Positions 35,853 through 48,061 of a stretch of DNA of 64,000 nucleotides are shown here, piece after piece. Source of the stretch: Pleurostoma richardsiae (lineage: Eukaryota > Ascomycota > Sordariomycetes > Calosphaeriales > Pleurostomataceae). Positions within the stretch are counted from its first letter, which is position 1. The number at the start of each line of letters is the position of its first letter. A model generated the notes under the pieces. The model was not told where the DNA came from, ran no database searches, and saw nothing but the letters and a program-made list of their open reading frames with translations. Both the position numbers and the translations under genes were made by a program. The DNA is taken from NCBI GenBank assembly GCA_030052745.1, contig JANBVO010000003.1:2046001-2110000 (forward strand), given 5' to 3'.

Positions 35853-38800
35853 TCCTGATCCTTGAATCAACCAGTCTACTGGACACAGTACGCAGCCTAT
35901 TGTATTAAACAGCTTTGTCAACAGTGTTGATTGTTACGACGCCGACTATTCATACAAACGAAACATGGATTTGCCTTTGTGTTCTAAAGTGCTGCCGTGC
36001 CTAACACCGTAGACTGTGCGTACCATTACACCGGCTGACTTCGCTGCCATACAGCTCTTTGAAGTCAGTCATTGATGCCTCCACGAGGCGGGTATCAGTG
36101 TGCGCCGTCTTGATTCCCTGTGAGTTCCGTTCCATGGCCCTCATATTAGCGATTTCGATTAATGCTCCCATCTAGATGGTAATGGTGATTCGGAGAAGTT
36201 CGAACGGCCTGCAACAGGGACTGGCCGGGCAAGAATGGACAGAATAAGGATATTCAGGATCCGCCCCAACCTCAGTCGCCGAACCTCGGGAGCGCAACAT
36301 CATCTCCAGCCACTTTTCTTCACTTGGAACGCCAGTTTCCTCCAGTGCAAGGAGCGATTCTTCCACTTTAGGTGAACTTGGTAAGGTCGCAGATTCTCGT
36401 CCATACTGGAAAGGGTCCCTTGAAAAGAATGACCAAAGTACCTTTAAGTCCGCCCAGCTGTAATACTCGAGCAAGGGCGTCCGCAGAGCGGGCACAGAGA
36501 CAGTATTACCTTTCCGTAGTGCCTGAGTGCCTTCCAGGCTGCAATAGCAGCTGTAATACACATTCGGTTTCTTCAGTTAACATGATTGAGTTCCTGGCAT
36601 TATCGAATGGACTTGCCGATGGGGCTAGAAGGATATAGTCAGCCTACCACACGTCTCAGGGTATCGAAAGCTTGTAGTATAAGCTCAGACTTATGAAATC
36701 CCTTGCGACACCAAGCATAACCTATATTAATCACCGTGTGCTGCCAAAGTCATGGGGAGAATAGCAGATTTCTCTGGCGTCCACGTTGGCCCTGACACTA
36801 TCTGGTTAGTGGAAGAGGTTCTCGCGGTCACATGGTCACTATGTTGAAGAATCACGCTCGACAAGAGAGGAATGCTGTGGTCGCAGTTGATCGGTTTGCA
36901 ACAAACAGCCACAAAGATGCGAGTTCAACCAAAATTCCGGGGAAGCTGCTCTATCAAGCAAAGTGGCGAACCCCTCGTATATTATGCCAGTGCCGGCGAG
37001 ACATAGGTTGGCGTCATTCAAGCCTTGTGTAGCCTCTAATCGTTGTCGTAACCCCGGGTATGATCCCAAATTGAACAAGTGACGACTCAGGCTGAACGCA
37101 GGAGCTAAACTACGTCAGCCACATAAACAACCAAACCGCAGGTTGGTACGCAAAGGAAAGCCCTGATTCGTACAGATGGGAAGAAGAAGAGGAGACGGTG
37201 TTGCAGTAAGACGTCATGGGAGGCAGAAGTAGCTGTAAAACCAGACTGTAGTACAACCTAGGAAGCAAAAGCCGGCATTACAATTAGCAGCTTCACAAGT
37301 CTTCTTAACACATAATTACGTCTTAGACCTGGCTGTTTGGCTTCGCGGGTGTTTGTCGAAGCATCGAAACTGGGACTCCGTTTCATAGTCATGTAATAAG
37401 GACAACCAGATTTGTTTGAAGAACGGGCTTGATGTGGCCAGGTTGTTTGGCAAGTAATTTTGTTGGCAGGCTTGACGGCAGCTTGACGCTGAGCCAGTTC
37501 CACGAGGATGAAGGATTGCGGCTTGGTAGAACATAGCCATGAGATACACCGATGAAGAGTAACTAACTGTGGTCTATCGGATCCGTGCTGCCGGACCTCT
37601 GACCTTGGCATGGCATATGTTTCCTTTCAAGTTATCCCAGGCATGGTGGCTGATCAATAGCTGCTGTTGACTGGGCGCCTCAAAAGGACGACAGGTCACA
37701 AGACAATAGGCGTCTTGATCTTGGCATCTTGCCGCTTTCAGCTGCATCTTTGCGCTTGTAGACGGCTTCTGGAATTGGCCTCTCGGTAACCGGCTCGTTA
37801 GGAGGGGCTTCAGCTACGCGGCTGGTTGGGGGGATAGGGCTCTTATCGCCCAATCAAACTCCTTTCACACCCTGAGAGTTCTGTATGACTGATGCACTCT
37901 CGGATCCCTCATGAAAGTGTCGGACTCGATGTCTGCAGGGGTGTTTGGAAGATTGAAGCTGTCATATGCGGGATTTTCTCTCGGTCAGGGCCATCAAGAA
38001 AGTCTTGATAGTCTTGTAATGCTGGAGCGGCACAATACTCGGGCAGCAAAGTCAAGATGAGACCCTAACGGGAGAAGCTTTCAATCTCATCTGCTAGGCT
38101 AACGGTCATTCCGCGGAAGGGTGGCTTGCCCGTCTTTGACGTGGGTCGGTGGCCGGCACCGGCACGGGAGCTACCAACGTAGCTCGCGCCTGATGGTGCC
38201 TCCCCATGGAGAGCTGCGAGGTCGGCTTGCCTTATGATAGCGTCATGCCGTTTACAAAGCTGACGAGGTGAGGAAAATCTCTGATGGGCTGCGTCACGCG
38301 GAGATGTTCGTCTCGAAACAGCTCCTCGAACTCCACTGCTGCCCCCACACGCGGGCTTTTGCCTGGCGTTATCTCTGAGGCTAGTCCTTGGCGTGGCCTC
38401 AAAAGGCAGCGGAATGCGCCGATTCCACAAGCTCTCAGGCTCTCCGCACTTTCAAGGGTTATTGTTGCTCCAGTCAGAGCCCCTGGAGGGCCCAGATATT
38501 CCCGCAAGCGCCGCATGCCGCTACTGCAACTCAGATGCCCCTTATCTACAGCCGTTCGGCAGCCACATCACCGTTTGATTCGCCAATTTCTATCGAGTAA
38601 CTGCTTGGTTGATAAGCAAGTTGCGCATTACACTTCGCAGCTGAGTGGTGGTAGAACGCAATCACCGTACGACTGTGGCCTCTCTCGCACGACTGTCGAA
38701 GTGTCTGACATGCCAGAAGAAGCCAGTGCCATCTCCTAAAGCCCAAAATGCATCTTGGAACTCTTGTCAAAGCTTTAGCAGGAGCTCTGCGCCTGTTGCC

Positions 38801-39495
38801 GTTGGGCACAGCTCTTGAGGAGATCAGCAACGTCGTTGAGGCGCTCGGCCGAAAAGATGAGCTGCACTCATGCTAAAAACTCGTTGCTGTAGGGCTAGAG
38901 AAGCAATTCACTAAGATATGCATCGGTCACTTGGCCCACAGGGGACTGTGCTCACCAGACAGAACGCGACTGAACTTATGACTGAAAGATTTTGCCTTAT
39001 CTTTCACATCTGCATGCCATTGCATGGCGCCGGTAGTGTTTCACCTCTAAGCTGCATCGGTACCAGCCTAGCATCGCACGCAGTCACCTTGATCTCCACA
39101 TGTCGAGCTGCAAACCTTTCTGGGCCACTACCGCTCGCTCTTGCCGTCTCCAAGGCCGCTAAGCTTACAGCTCTTGTATCACAGTAGCCAAGCCAGGTGT
39201 GGGGGAGGATGATCAGGACGGTGTTAACGTGTGAACCGTAGTACAGCACCGAGGAGGATGACAGGGGTGTTTTATACCTCGCCAGCTTGTGATTCGCTCC
39301 CAGGAATCCCTCGTATCAGAGATCGCCGCTGTATCTCGATCGGCAGCTTGATAATATATATGCCCGATGCGCACTCAAGACCGAACTCATCTAGTACTTC
39401 TCTCGATTCCCTCTCCTACCTGCTAAAGTCTAGCCTGCATAACTCGCCAGATCGAGATATAGCAGAACAGTAAGCAACGGAGCAAGCTAGTCAGG
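35853..39495. other. 3.6 kb without a confident gene; possible gene relics
   Basis: Coding-like minus-strand pieces occur at 36172-36561 (SRDPFQYG... text), 36839-37078 (FNLGSYPGLRQRLEATQ) and 38232-38516 (VEFEELFRDEHLRVTQPIRDF), but I can neither assemble nor recognise them. Composition is not strongly AT-rich, so heavy RIP mutation is not evident. The right end (about 39350 onward) is the promoter of the urea transporter. Confidence 0.4.
39350..39363 (+). promoter_or_regulatory. GATAA and TATA-like site of the urea-transporter gene
   Basis: TGATAATATATATG, about 140 bp before the ATG, combines a HGATAR site, as bound by AreA/NIT2 nitrogen regulators, with a TATA-like run. One GATA site alone is weak evidence; the link is suggested by the transporter's nitrogen role. 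Confidence 0.35.
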
Positions 39496-42359
39496 ATGGC
39501 TAAGGTAGCTCTCGAACAGGGCGTCGGCTATGGCATCGTCCTCGGGCTGGGCGCGGCCTTTGCGCTGGGTAAGCAAGGAACCACACTGGCGGCAATACGA
39601 TGTAGCTGGAATACTAATCAGCGGTCGTTAAGGAATGATCCTCATCACGTTCCTGCTCAAAAGATATAATTCAGAGCTCCAAACCTCAGAAATGTTCACT
39701 ACCGCTGGAAGAACTGTCAAGAGCGGTCTCGTTGGAAGTGCAGGTATGCTTCCCTTTGAAGGCGAGCCTATGTGGGACTTGAAGTTGACCGACTCCAAGT
39801 GGTCAGTTCCTGGACTTGGGCCGCGACGTTGCTTCAGAGCTCCGGCGTGTGCTACCGATATGGCGTGTCCGGTCCTTTCTGGTACGCCTCGGGAGCAACT
39901 GTTCAAATCCTGCTTTTCGCTACTCTCGCGATCGAACTGAAGAGGTACGGAGTGGATGGCTCGATATGGTGTTGCCTGTCCTGCTAATACCCAACTAGAC
40001 GTAGCCCCAACGGACATACGTTCCTTGAGGTGATCAAAGCACGTTACGGCACTTTTACGCATATTACATTCATGGTCTTCGGTCTCATCACCAACATCCT
40101 TGTGTCCCTTATGCTGATTGTGGGAGGATCGTACGTATTTCTCCAGTTCCTTCTCATCCTTCCCTGGTCCCTATAGATTGGTTTGAAGAAAGGGAGGTTG
40201 CGACTGGTTCGACGGGAACGCCGAGGCAATCTGGTTTGCACGCTTCTGATCGCACCAATGCCTCCAACTCTTTGCTGGGAATGTACTCGTGCTGACACTG
40301 CCGACATCGACTAGTGCAACGATCAACGCACTCACTGGCATGCACACGATTGCCGCAATCTACCTCTTGCCCGTCGGCGTAGTTGCGTATACGCTTGTCG
40401 GAGGCCTAAAAGCAACCTGTGAGTGGTCCTGTTGGTCATCTTGTGCTGTTTTGTCTGGTGCCTCTTACCCTATGTGAAATTTTTGCTAACACAGAGAATC
40501 CTAGTCCTTACTGACTGGGTGCACACCTTCATCCTTCTCATCATCATCATCATATTCTCGCTTACGGCGTACGCCAGCTCCGACGTCCTGGGCTCACCTT
40601 CCGCGGTCTATGACCTCTTGGTAAAGGCGGCGATGGACCATCCGGTGGACGGAAACAAGGACGGGAGCTACCTGACAATGCGATCTAAGGAAGGAGCTAT
40701 TTTCTTCGGTAAGTTCGCTAGTGACTCTGAGTTCTTGGAGATTCATGTTAAACATTTGACCTAGTGATCAACATTGTGGGCAACTTTGGCACGTATGTCA
40801 TCAATTCGCGCCTAGAGAATAGTCCAAAATGCTGACGAGTCTATCCAGTGTCTTCCTTGACAACGGATACTATAACAAGGCCATTGCTGCAAGCCCGGTC
40901 CACGCGCTGCCCGGCTACATCATCGGAGGTCTGTCCTGGTTTGCCATTCCGTGGCTAACGGCTACAACCATGGGCTTGTCTGCCTTGGCTCTGGAGTCTA
41001 GCCCGCGCTTCCCAACCTACCCCGACCGCATGCCCGACGCCGACGTCTCAGCCGGCCTCGTCCTGCCGTACGCGGCTGTTGCGCTCCTGGGTAAAGGAGG
41101 TGCCGTGGCAACTCTCCTTATGGTGTTCATGGCTGTCACCTCGGCCACATCATCGGAGCTAATCGCCGTCTCGTCCATCTTCACCTATGATCTGTACCGC
41201 ACATACTTCAAACCTGATGCCAGCGGAAAGCGCCTAATTTGGATGAGCCACTGTATCGTCGTCGGCTACGCTCTGTTCATTGCATCCTTCTCTGTCGGCC
41301 TGTGGTACGCCGGGATCTCCATGGGCTATCTCTATCTCATGATGGGTGTCATCATCTCCTCTGCCGTTATCCCTGCGACCCTGACTCTGCTCTGGTCAGG
41401 TCAGAACAAGTGGGCAGTGAGTTCTCGTTCTCTTCTAGAAAATATACACATGGTTGGTTTGATATTGACGTGTGCGCAGGCTTCCTTCTCCGCCATAGGC
41501 GGTCTCATCTTCGCACTCATCGCCTGGCTCGTCACCGCGAAGAAGAAGTGTGGTTCTCTCTCTATTGACTGCACAGGTTCCAACGACCCTATGCTAGCTG
41601 GAAACGTTGTCGCGCTGCTCTCGCCGCTTCTTTTGATTCCGGTCTTCACTCTCATCTTCGGTCGTGTAAGTGTCGCACGCCACTGAGCCACAGGGTTCGT
41701 CTTTCCTGGCCGAAGCTAACCTTGTTGATAAGGACAAATACGACTGGAAATCCATGATGGACATCCGGAAAGGTGAGTAGCATAAATCTGATCCTGTTCC
41801 CTACGTCTGCGGCCATGCGTTGAGTGCTAACACTCCCGCTTGTAGGTGACGACCACGACCTCGCTAGTGAGGCCCATATGGACCTCGAAATGACTCTGGG
41901 AGGCCACGAGGAGTCAACTGCGGAGTTTGAAGAAGAACAGAAGAAGCTTCAGCGAGCCGGCAAGATCAGCAAGACAGTGACTGTGATCATGGCGTGAGTT
42001 GTTGATCTCGATAATTCGGTTCGCCCCGGGCTGACATCAAGATCCCATTCAGTCTCTCCTTCCTCGTCCTGTGGCCCATGCCAATGTACGGAAGCGGCTA
42101 CATTTTCAGCAAACAGTTCTTCACCGGATGGGTTGTGGTCGGCATCATCTGGATCTTCTGTTCGCTTGGCGCCGTGGGCCTGTTCCCCTTGTATGAGGGC
42201 CGGCAGACGCTCCTCAGGACCGTCAAATACATCTTTCTCGACATCACTGGTAGGAAACACCCTAAGACCATCCAAGGCGAGACGTCGGTTGTCGAGCAGG
42301 CTGAGGCCAAGAGCACCCCTGGTGATGCTACACCGCCAGAGAAGACCGAAGTCTCCTAA
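39496..42359 (+). CDS. dur3: DUR3-type urea/polyamine:H+ symporter (SSS family)
   Basis: Twelve exons: 39496-39568, 39633-39743, 39800-39944, 39999-40130, 40315-40418, 40505-40708, 40765-40792, 40849-41416, 41480-41665, 41733-41772, 41846-41993 and 42053-42359. Every junction keeps the frame and the total is 681 residues, usual for DUR3. The signature [20 protein letters not shown] and the following [17 protein letters not shown] identify the urea active transporter branch of the sodium:solute symporter family; about 15 membrane segments can be counted. It imports urea, and in some fungi polyamines, at the plasma membrane under nitrogen control. Exon 7 is only 28 nt and exon 10 only 40 nt. 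A run of five ATC/ATT codons makes an isoleucine string in one helix. The C-terminal tail is acidic and cytosolic. An active first exon start at 39496 gives the short extracellular N-terminus typical of the family. Confidence 0.93.
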
Positions 42360-43206
42360 GGAGACAAAATCAGCCCGAGGTTTGCGATCGCGAGGCTCGA
42401 GAAGAAGTTGGAATAAGGCATGGTGATTGGTTGAGGCTGATTGGGAGGCGTTCCAGCGTCTGAAGTGAGACGTGTAGGCTGAGCTCATGGTCTTGCATGT
42501 GACTCCTTTGTGTGATGATACCCTCGCCGAATAGAAGGATGTTTTTAGAATCAGCCCAACATAGCGGTTTGAAGGGGACTCACCTACCAGGTAGCTAGCT
42601 GCACAAGAAATCTGGGCCTGATCCGCACGCATTGGTCCTATTATGGACTGCTTCCAAAGTTTCCCTGCCCAAGCCGGTAGTCTCCATTGTGCAGCGGTAA
42701 GCCTCATCTATGTCGCCGGGCCCGAAGGCTTTTTACTGGCCCTTGGGGCAAACGGAAATTCGAAGGTCGAGAAAGTCAGGCACCAATAGTGTGCCTGTGC
42801 CTGACATGACTGGAACTCGAATCAGGAGCAGCCACCTACACTGATGGGGATCCAGCTTGACACGAATGTGTCCGTGCTACTCATATCTCACATAACAACA
42901 AACAATTCATGCCCGATACAGCGCAAGGCAAGGCGAACGAGGGAACCCTTGGATATGTGAGGCTCCGTAATTGAGAGCTCCTGTTGTTGCCCAAAGTTCC
43001 TGACGAGGCGGTAAAGAACGTATTGCTATCAATATGTGTCTTGTCTGCTGGGGCGTGTCGTTCGACCAGCGCGTTCTTCGGCGCTCTTCGTTCCTATATA
43101 TGACCGCTTTCATCTGTTTTCTCCTCGCAAGTCGCCAAGGTCACTTTGTGGCTGAACTACATTCTTTACCCTTTGTTTTATTTCCCTCACGAATCAACAC
43201 CGACAC
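42360..43206. other. Intergenic
   Basis: 3' flank of the transporter and promoter of the next plus-strand gene. No gene or specific site is recognised. Confidence 0.4.
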
Positions 43207-44979
43207 ATGAACACTCGCAGTTCTCGCAGGACTCTGAAGCATCTCGCCTCGGACCATGACTTCGTCCTAGACGCTTCTCCTCCGCCCAGACGACGTGGCC
43301 TGTGGGCATTTGTTTCGAGTCACCCGTCTCTCTCCGCCGCCCTGTTCACAGGAGTCTCATTCAGCCTAGCTGCCATCCTCTGCACGTACCTCTTGAGCAG
43401 GCAATTGCTTGAATGCCCCTTATGGGCACTTCACTGTGACAAGGCAGACGAGTGGACGGTCAACAACCTCGGCACCGTTCAAGGGGTGGTGACGTTTGTC
43501 TACTTGATTGGCCTGGCATGCCTATCATACGTCGTGCATAACCTCTGCGAGGCAGCTATCTGGCCTCTGCTTTCCCGAGATCGCTTCACACTCAGACAGG
43601 TTGACGAGTTCCTGACAACAAGCCGAGGTATCCTGGTGTCCTCACCATCGGCTTTCCTCTCGATCAAATCATCAGCTACCCGCTTCGTGCTGGCGTGCGC
43701 TGTTGCGGTCACGCTGATACCTTTTGCCGGAGCGCCACTGGTCGGCTACGCTTACGTTCTGCGATGGAAAAGCATACAGCTACAGGGTCACTACCAGCCC
43801 GGTGGCGGGATAACGGAGTTGTACGCCCAGACCGATCCCCCAACCTCTATGATGGTCGACGTCCTCGCAAACTATGCGTCCTGGGCATCAAACTCGTCCT
43901 CGGAGCCGCTCCCTGACCTCAGGGAATGGTATGTCGACAGGAGCACCCTGCAGTCAAGAGGAGACTTCGTAGCCCGGGCCGTCAGATTTCAGCAAGCTAT
44001 CTCTTGCGGCCCGCACCAGCTTCAGCAGGTCATCAGGGATGGACTGGCGTGGAACGCCTTCACAACGAATATGACCCAGAGCAGTGGCGGCAGGTCCGGG
44101 AGGAACAGCAGCGCCGAGATCTGGGTCCGGCCCTCTGCTCAGCTGACTTTGTGGGCCGATGATTTCTCTTTCGTCTCGGCCAACCGCACGAGCGCCACGG
44201 TCGTGTTCGCTGCTCTCAACGGGACCATTGAGGGCGGGACCTGGACGCCGCTTTATCTCGGCAACATCACTGGAGCGTCCGCCGTGGCGTGCGCTATAGA
44301 CATCGAGGCCATCGATGACGTCCTTAAGGTCGGCAAGAATGCTCCCGGCTACACTGCCTCGTCACCAGTATTGTCTTCGCTTGAGACGTTACGGATAGGC
44401 TCCGCCAGTGAGGAGGGGATCAACCAGCTGCTCCTCTGGTTTGCTATGGCACCACAGATGGCGGGCAGCAGCGTGGACGGAACCCAGCCTATGTTCTACA
44501 ACTCGAGCAGCACAAACCTCCCAGTACCGTATACTTCGTCGGATCCCGAAAAGAACCTCTGGACAACCGAAGGCATTGAAGCGTTCATTCGTCTCTCTAT
44601 CGGGGCCCTTTCCCAGGCCACCTCAACAACGGGGGCCCAGGACAACCAGCAGGTGACACTTACCTCCGTGATCAGTGAACGAAAGCTCGACTCCTCCAGA
44701 GCGGTCCTACTTGTTATACTTCCGGTGCTTTTGCTAGGCATCACGGTGCTGCTGGGCGTCTGGAACGCCTGGGCCCACCATCGAAACAAAATCCCCGTGA
44801 TGCGCCTGGCGGGTGTGGATGAGCTGCTCAAGAGCTCTCAGACCCAGTGGGTGGCGGAAAACGCGGGCATCGACGCAGCAAAGACCTATCTACCGTCAGA
44901 GTTGGGCAGCCTCAAAGTACAGTACGGCATAGATCAGGAGGGTGGAGCCGGATTGAGTCGGGGGGTCAAGAAGTTCTAA
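43207..44979 (+). CDS. Fungal integral membrane protein, function unknown
   Basis: A single uninterrupted exon of 590 codons. The N-terminal ~30 residues are basic and cytosolic. Hydrophobic segments lie at about 42-64, 92-113 and 160-182, then comes a ~315-residue hydrophilic domain with many NxS/T sequons (NSSS, NMTQ, NRTS, NGTI, NITG), so it is probably luminal or extracellular. One more segment at about 500-520 (VLLVILPVLLLGITVLLGV) is followed by a ~70-residue cytosolic tail. This four-helix layout with a large glycosylated loop recurs in several fungus-specific unknown families (some annotated DUF3176-like). I cannot assign a function. Strong codon bias and the absence of stops over 1.8 kb make a real gene very likely. 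Confidence 0.85.
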   Translation: MNTRSSRRTLKHLASDHDFVLDASPPPRRRGLWAFVSSHPSLSAALFTGVSFSLAAILCTYLLSRQLLECPLWALHCDKADEWTVNNLGTVQGVVTFVYLIGLACLSYVVHNLCEAAIWPLLSRDRFTLRQVDEFLTTSRGILVSSPSAFLSIKSSATRFVLACAVAVTLIPFAGAPLVGYAYVLRWKSIQLQGHYQPGGGITELYAQTDPPTSMMVDVLANYASWASNSSSEPLPDLREWYVDRSTLQSRGDFVARAVRFQQAISCGPHQLQQVIRDGLAWNAFTTNMTQSSGGRSGRNSSAEIWVRPSAQLTLWADDFSFVSANRTSATVVFAALNGTIEGGTWTPLYLGNITGASAVACAIDIEAIDDVLKVGKNAPGYTASSPVLSSLETLRIGSASEEGINQLLLWFAMAPQMAGSSVDGTQPMFYNSSSTNLPVPYTSSDPEKNLWTTEGIEAFIRLSIGALSQATSTTGAQDNQQVTLTSVISERKLDSSRAVLLVILPVLLLGITVLLGVWNAWAHHRNKIPVMRLAGVDELLKSSQTQWVAENAGIDAAKTYLPSELGSLKVQYGIDQEGGAGLSRGVKKF

Positions 44980-45685
44980 GCCGAAGGGGAGATGCGGGAT
45001 CTCTTACATTGTTATGCAGGGTTCGTGTTTAAGGAGTGGTGCTGGCCAAGACAGGAAATTCGCGCTTCTTTGAACGAGCCAAGAGCTTGGACATAGAGTA
45101 GCTTTGATAGCAAGAGAATCCATTTAGAGCAAAATTGATCAGGAGCAGGATGCTAGTTGGGTTTCTCTTTAAGGAGAAACGATAAGAGGGAGATAGATTG
45201 TTGTGACCCGGGGTGAACTCAGAGAATAGCTGTAACCTATCAGACAGGAGCTCTGGATACTTACGAGCCAGCGTCGAGTTGAGTGAACTTCCTGCTGGCC
45301 TCGTCGAAGAACTGTCCAGGCAACATGGCTGCCATCTTGACGTGAAGCCCAGGCCAAGAGCCGGGGTGTGGGGGAGGGAGAATAGGGAAGTCCAGGATGC
45401 AAACGGCGCTGAGGGGACTGGAAATGTATCCAAATGCGGCACGGATTAGTTATGCTGGGAGCAAAAGTAATTGTCCTTTGCACAGCTCGTGAGACTGTGC
45501 TTGGTCTTTCGAAGTGTGCCCGCCTGTGGATATAAAGCACATTGAAATAGTATTGGTGCTACGGTGTTTACAGATGGCTGTTTCCGCAACGCTACATGTG
45601 ATAAATAACAAAACCAAGTTCTTCGTTATATGACGCCTCGAATATTCAAATGTAAAGCCTCAGCCACCTTTAGCTCCAGCTTGAT
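44980..45685. other. Convergent 3' flanks
   Basis: The membrane-protein gene and the Zn2Cys6 regulator end toward each other. Only short overlapping frames occur; no gene is called. Confidence 0.4.
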
Positions 45686-48061
45686 TCAGAGCCACGCGGG
45701 ATCGAGATTCCCATTTACACCTACAGCTGCCTCCCAGACCAGAGAGAGGTCGTCGAAATCAGGGAACGAGAGGTCGTCCACGCGCCCACAGTCATCCAGC
45801 CCTCCGTCTGAGGCCGTCGGGGGAAGCGCGAGTCCAAGCTGCTGTTCACTTTGTCCGGGACTACGACCCTCGAATAGAAAGTGCGGTGAGGGTTGATATT
45901 CCCAAGACGGGAAGTACCCCCCATCACCCGTCTTGAGACGCCACGTCCCGGATTGTTGGCGCAGTGAAGGACCAACCGACTGTCTGAGGTTTCCGTCATA
46001 CGCGGTCCAGGGTAGTGCTGGAGCTTCCCCGCTTGTAGCAAAACTCGTGCCGAGATCCGCTAGTATTCTCGAGGCCGCCAAATCGAATGCATCCCTTCTC
46101 CCTTTGAAGGCGGGAAAACGCTCGACCATCCCCCACAGAGCAGACGAGCACGTGTGGACTAGGGACTCGAGAGACCGGAAGGTCAACAGCTCCCGGACCT
46201 TAGACGAATGGCCATACGCGTACATTAGGGCCGTGCCTGCCGAGTACAGGTTCTCCACTGCTTGCCAGTAGATGTTCAGCTTGTGCTCACGAAAAAACTG
46301 CCTATACAGGCGGATCATATTCGTGGCGGCCTGCGTCATAGCCACTAGCTGGGGACTCGACGGGGTGGGGATATTCGGACAAGGGCGGTAAAGATAGAAG
46401 ACCGCGTTGTGGTAATTAACCTCGAAAGTCTCGGTGACGCCTTTCTCAAGGCTGCTGAGATTTTCTGCCAGTGGCGAGTCCTTGTACCAGGCTTCGAGGC
46501 GCCCCTGCATCTCCTGCTGCCATCGCTCCAAGTCGATGGGTTGATATGGCGGTGAAGGCGCCTGGAACAAGACTGTCTGCATTTCGGACTGTATTTTCCG
46601 GTAGCGGCAGTAGTGAAGATTGATGTGTTTGTGGGCAGAGACGGGTCCATCAGTTGCAAGACGGGGATCTGAAGTGATGTACCTGTCGTCCACCTCGCTA
46701 GGAAACTAAAACGGCAGGTTAGATTTGAGAATCTCGGTACAAGAGTCCTGATTCTCAGCTTACATTTGTAGATATTGCCCCATCCGATAGGCAGGAAGGC
46801 AGGCACATGGTTGTTGAGAGGTTTCTGTCCATCGAATACGCCACCCAGAAAACTCTTCTCATGGTATCCTGTTGAAGAAAATCCAACTCATCCGATGGAT
46901 CTTGATGAAGTCTCAACTCCACGCCAAGACGTAGCGCTTCACTAACAATTTTCCAAGCGTTCCATGCTGTGGGATGATAATGCGAATACTGCCCAACTAG
47001 CAGCAGGGCCTGCACGCCCTCGATATCGTGGGGAACGCCTACCTCGCTGAGGGCCATGACAGCGGTTTTGTGATATCGATCTGCCAGCCAGGTTGGCACT
47101 CTGGGAGGATCCTGCTTTTGTAGCAGAAGAAGGGCTACGGCGAAAACCTCCAAGACAAAGAACACCGCAATCCTCGCGTCGGCGGCCGTATGGGTATTTG
47201 TCAAGTTGATTGTCTGGGGCATGCTGTAGAGCAGTTCCAGCTTCTGTTGGAACGTGGGCTCGTGCAACAAAGGCATGGTCATTCCAGTACGTTGAAAGTA
47301 AGCGTTGACAAGGTTTTGCGCGGTTTCTTTAGACGGGAGGGAAATTGGGTTAGCGTCAAGGTCGCCCACAATGCCAGAGGCATGTTGCTTCTCAAAAGAT
47401 TGCCGGTGCAGACGCGTCTTCGGACTCATCCCCAACTTCATGATCTCGCCCAAGACGATTTTGAAGAATGGAGGTTCCTGCCCTGAAGGCTGCCGAGTTA
47501 ACTTTGAAACCTCCTCGGCTGTGGCCCTCGCGGCAATGGCAGGATCGCTGTCATGTTCAAGCGATACTGGGGACTCAGTGCTTGGGATAGTTGGTGAGGC
47601 CAGATCTGATCTTCGGGCAGTAGAAGATGGAGCAACCCATAGGGCTGCCTCGCTGGCCTTATCACGAGCACGATATGCCTGGAGGCTGCCCTCGAGGTGG
47701 GCGACGCGTTCCTCGAGGCTACGTGTATAGCTAAGATACTTGTTAGCAAATATCAACCTTCAGAGGCCAATGCTGAGTTATCACCTCCGAGGTACCTGTC
47801 TCTTGGCGACGGCATCGTAGCCTAAACACTCTACTCCGGCAAGGGCACACAAACGACATTTCTACAGTGAAGCATCAAGTTAACTAACAGCCATGTCACG
47901 AGGCAAGCCAAGAAGTGGTTGCAAGCCGTTATGCACCAACTGTAGCGACTCACTGGTAACTGTTGGTCACATCTTTTCTTCTTCTGCCGACAACGAATGC
48001 AGGCCGTCCTGCTCACCCTGTGCGGCGAGGAAGGCTTGCCACTAGTCCGGAGGCTGGACAT
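45686..48061 (-). CDS. Zn(II)2Cys6 transcription factor with fungal-specific TF domain
   Basis: Four minus-strand exons (47954-48061, 47796-47861, 46764-47738, 45686-46705), all phase 0, give 722 residues. The binuclear cluster is completed by splicing: ACIRCRQKKKRCDQ from exon 1 and KCRLCALAGVEC from exon 2 supply the six cysteines. A short linker leads to a coiled-coil (YTRSLEERVAHLEGSL). The middle-homology region (fungal_trans) follows, with text such as WLADRYHKTAVMALSEVG, HPTAWNAWKIVSEALRLG and WVAYSMDRNLSTTMCLP, then an acidic, aromatic tail. Proteins of this kind bind CGG triplets as dimers. The neighbouring transporter and oxidase are the obvious targets, since their shared promoter carries paired CGG/CCG sites. 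In-frame ATGs upstream of 48061 exist but lie in less likely sequence. Confidence 0.92.
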
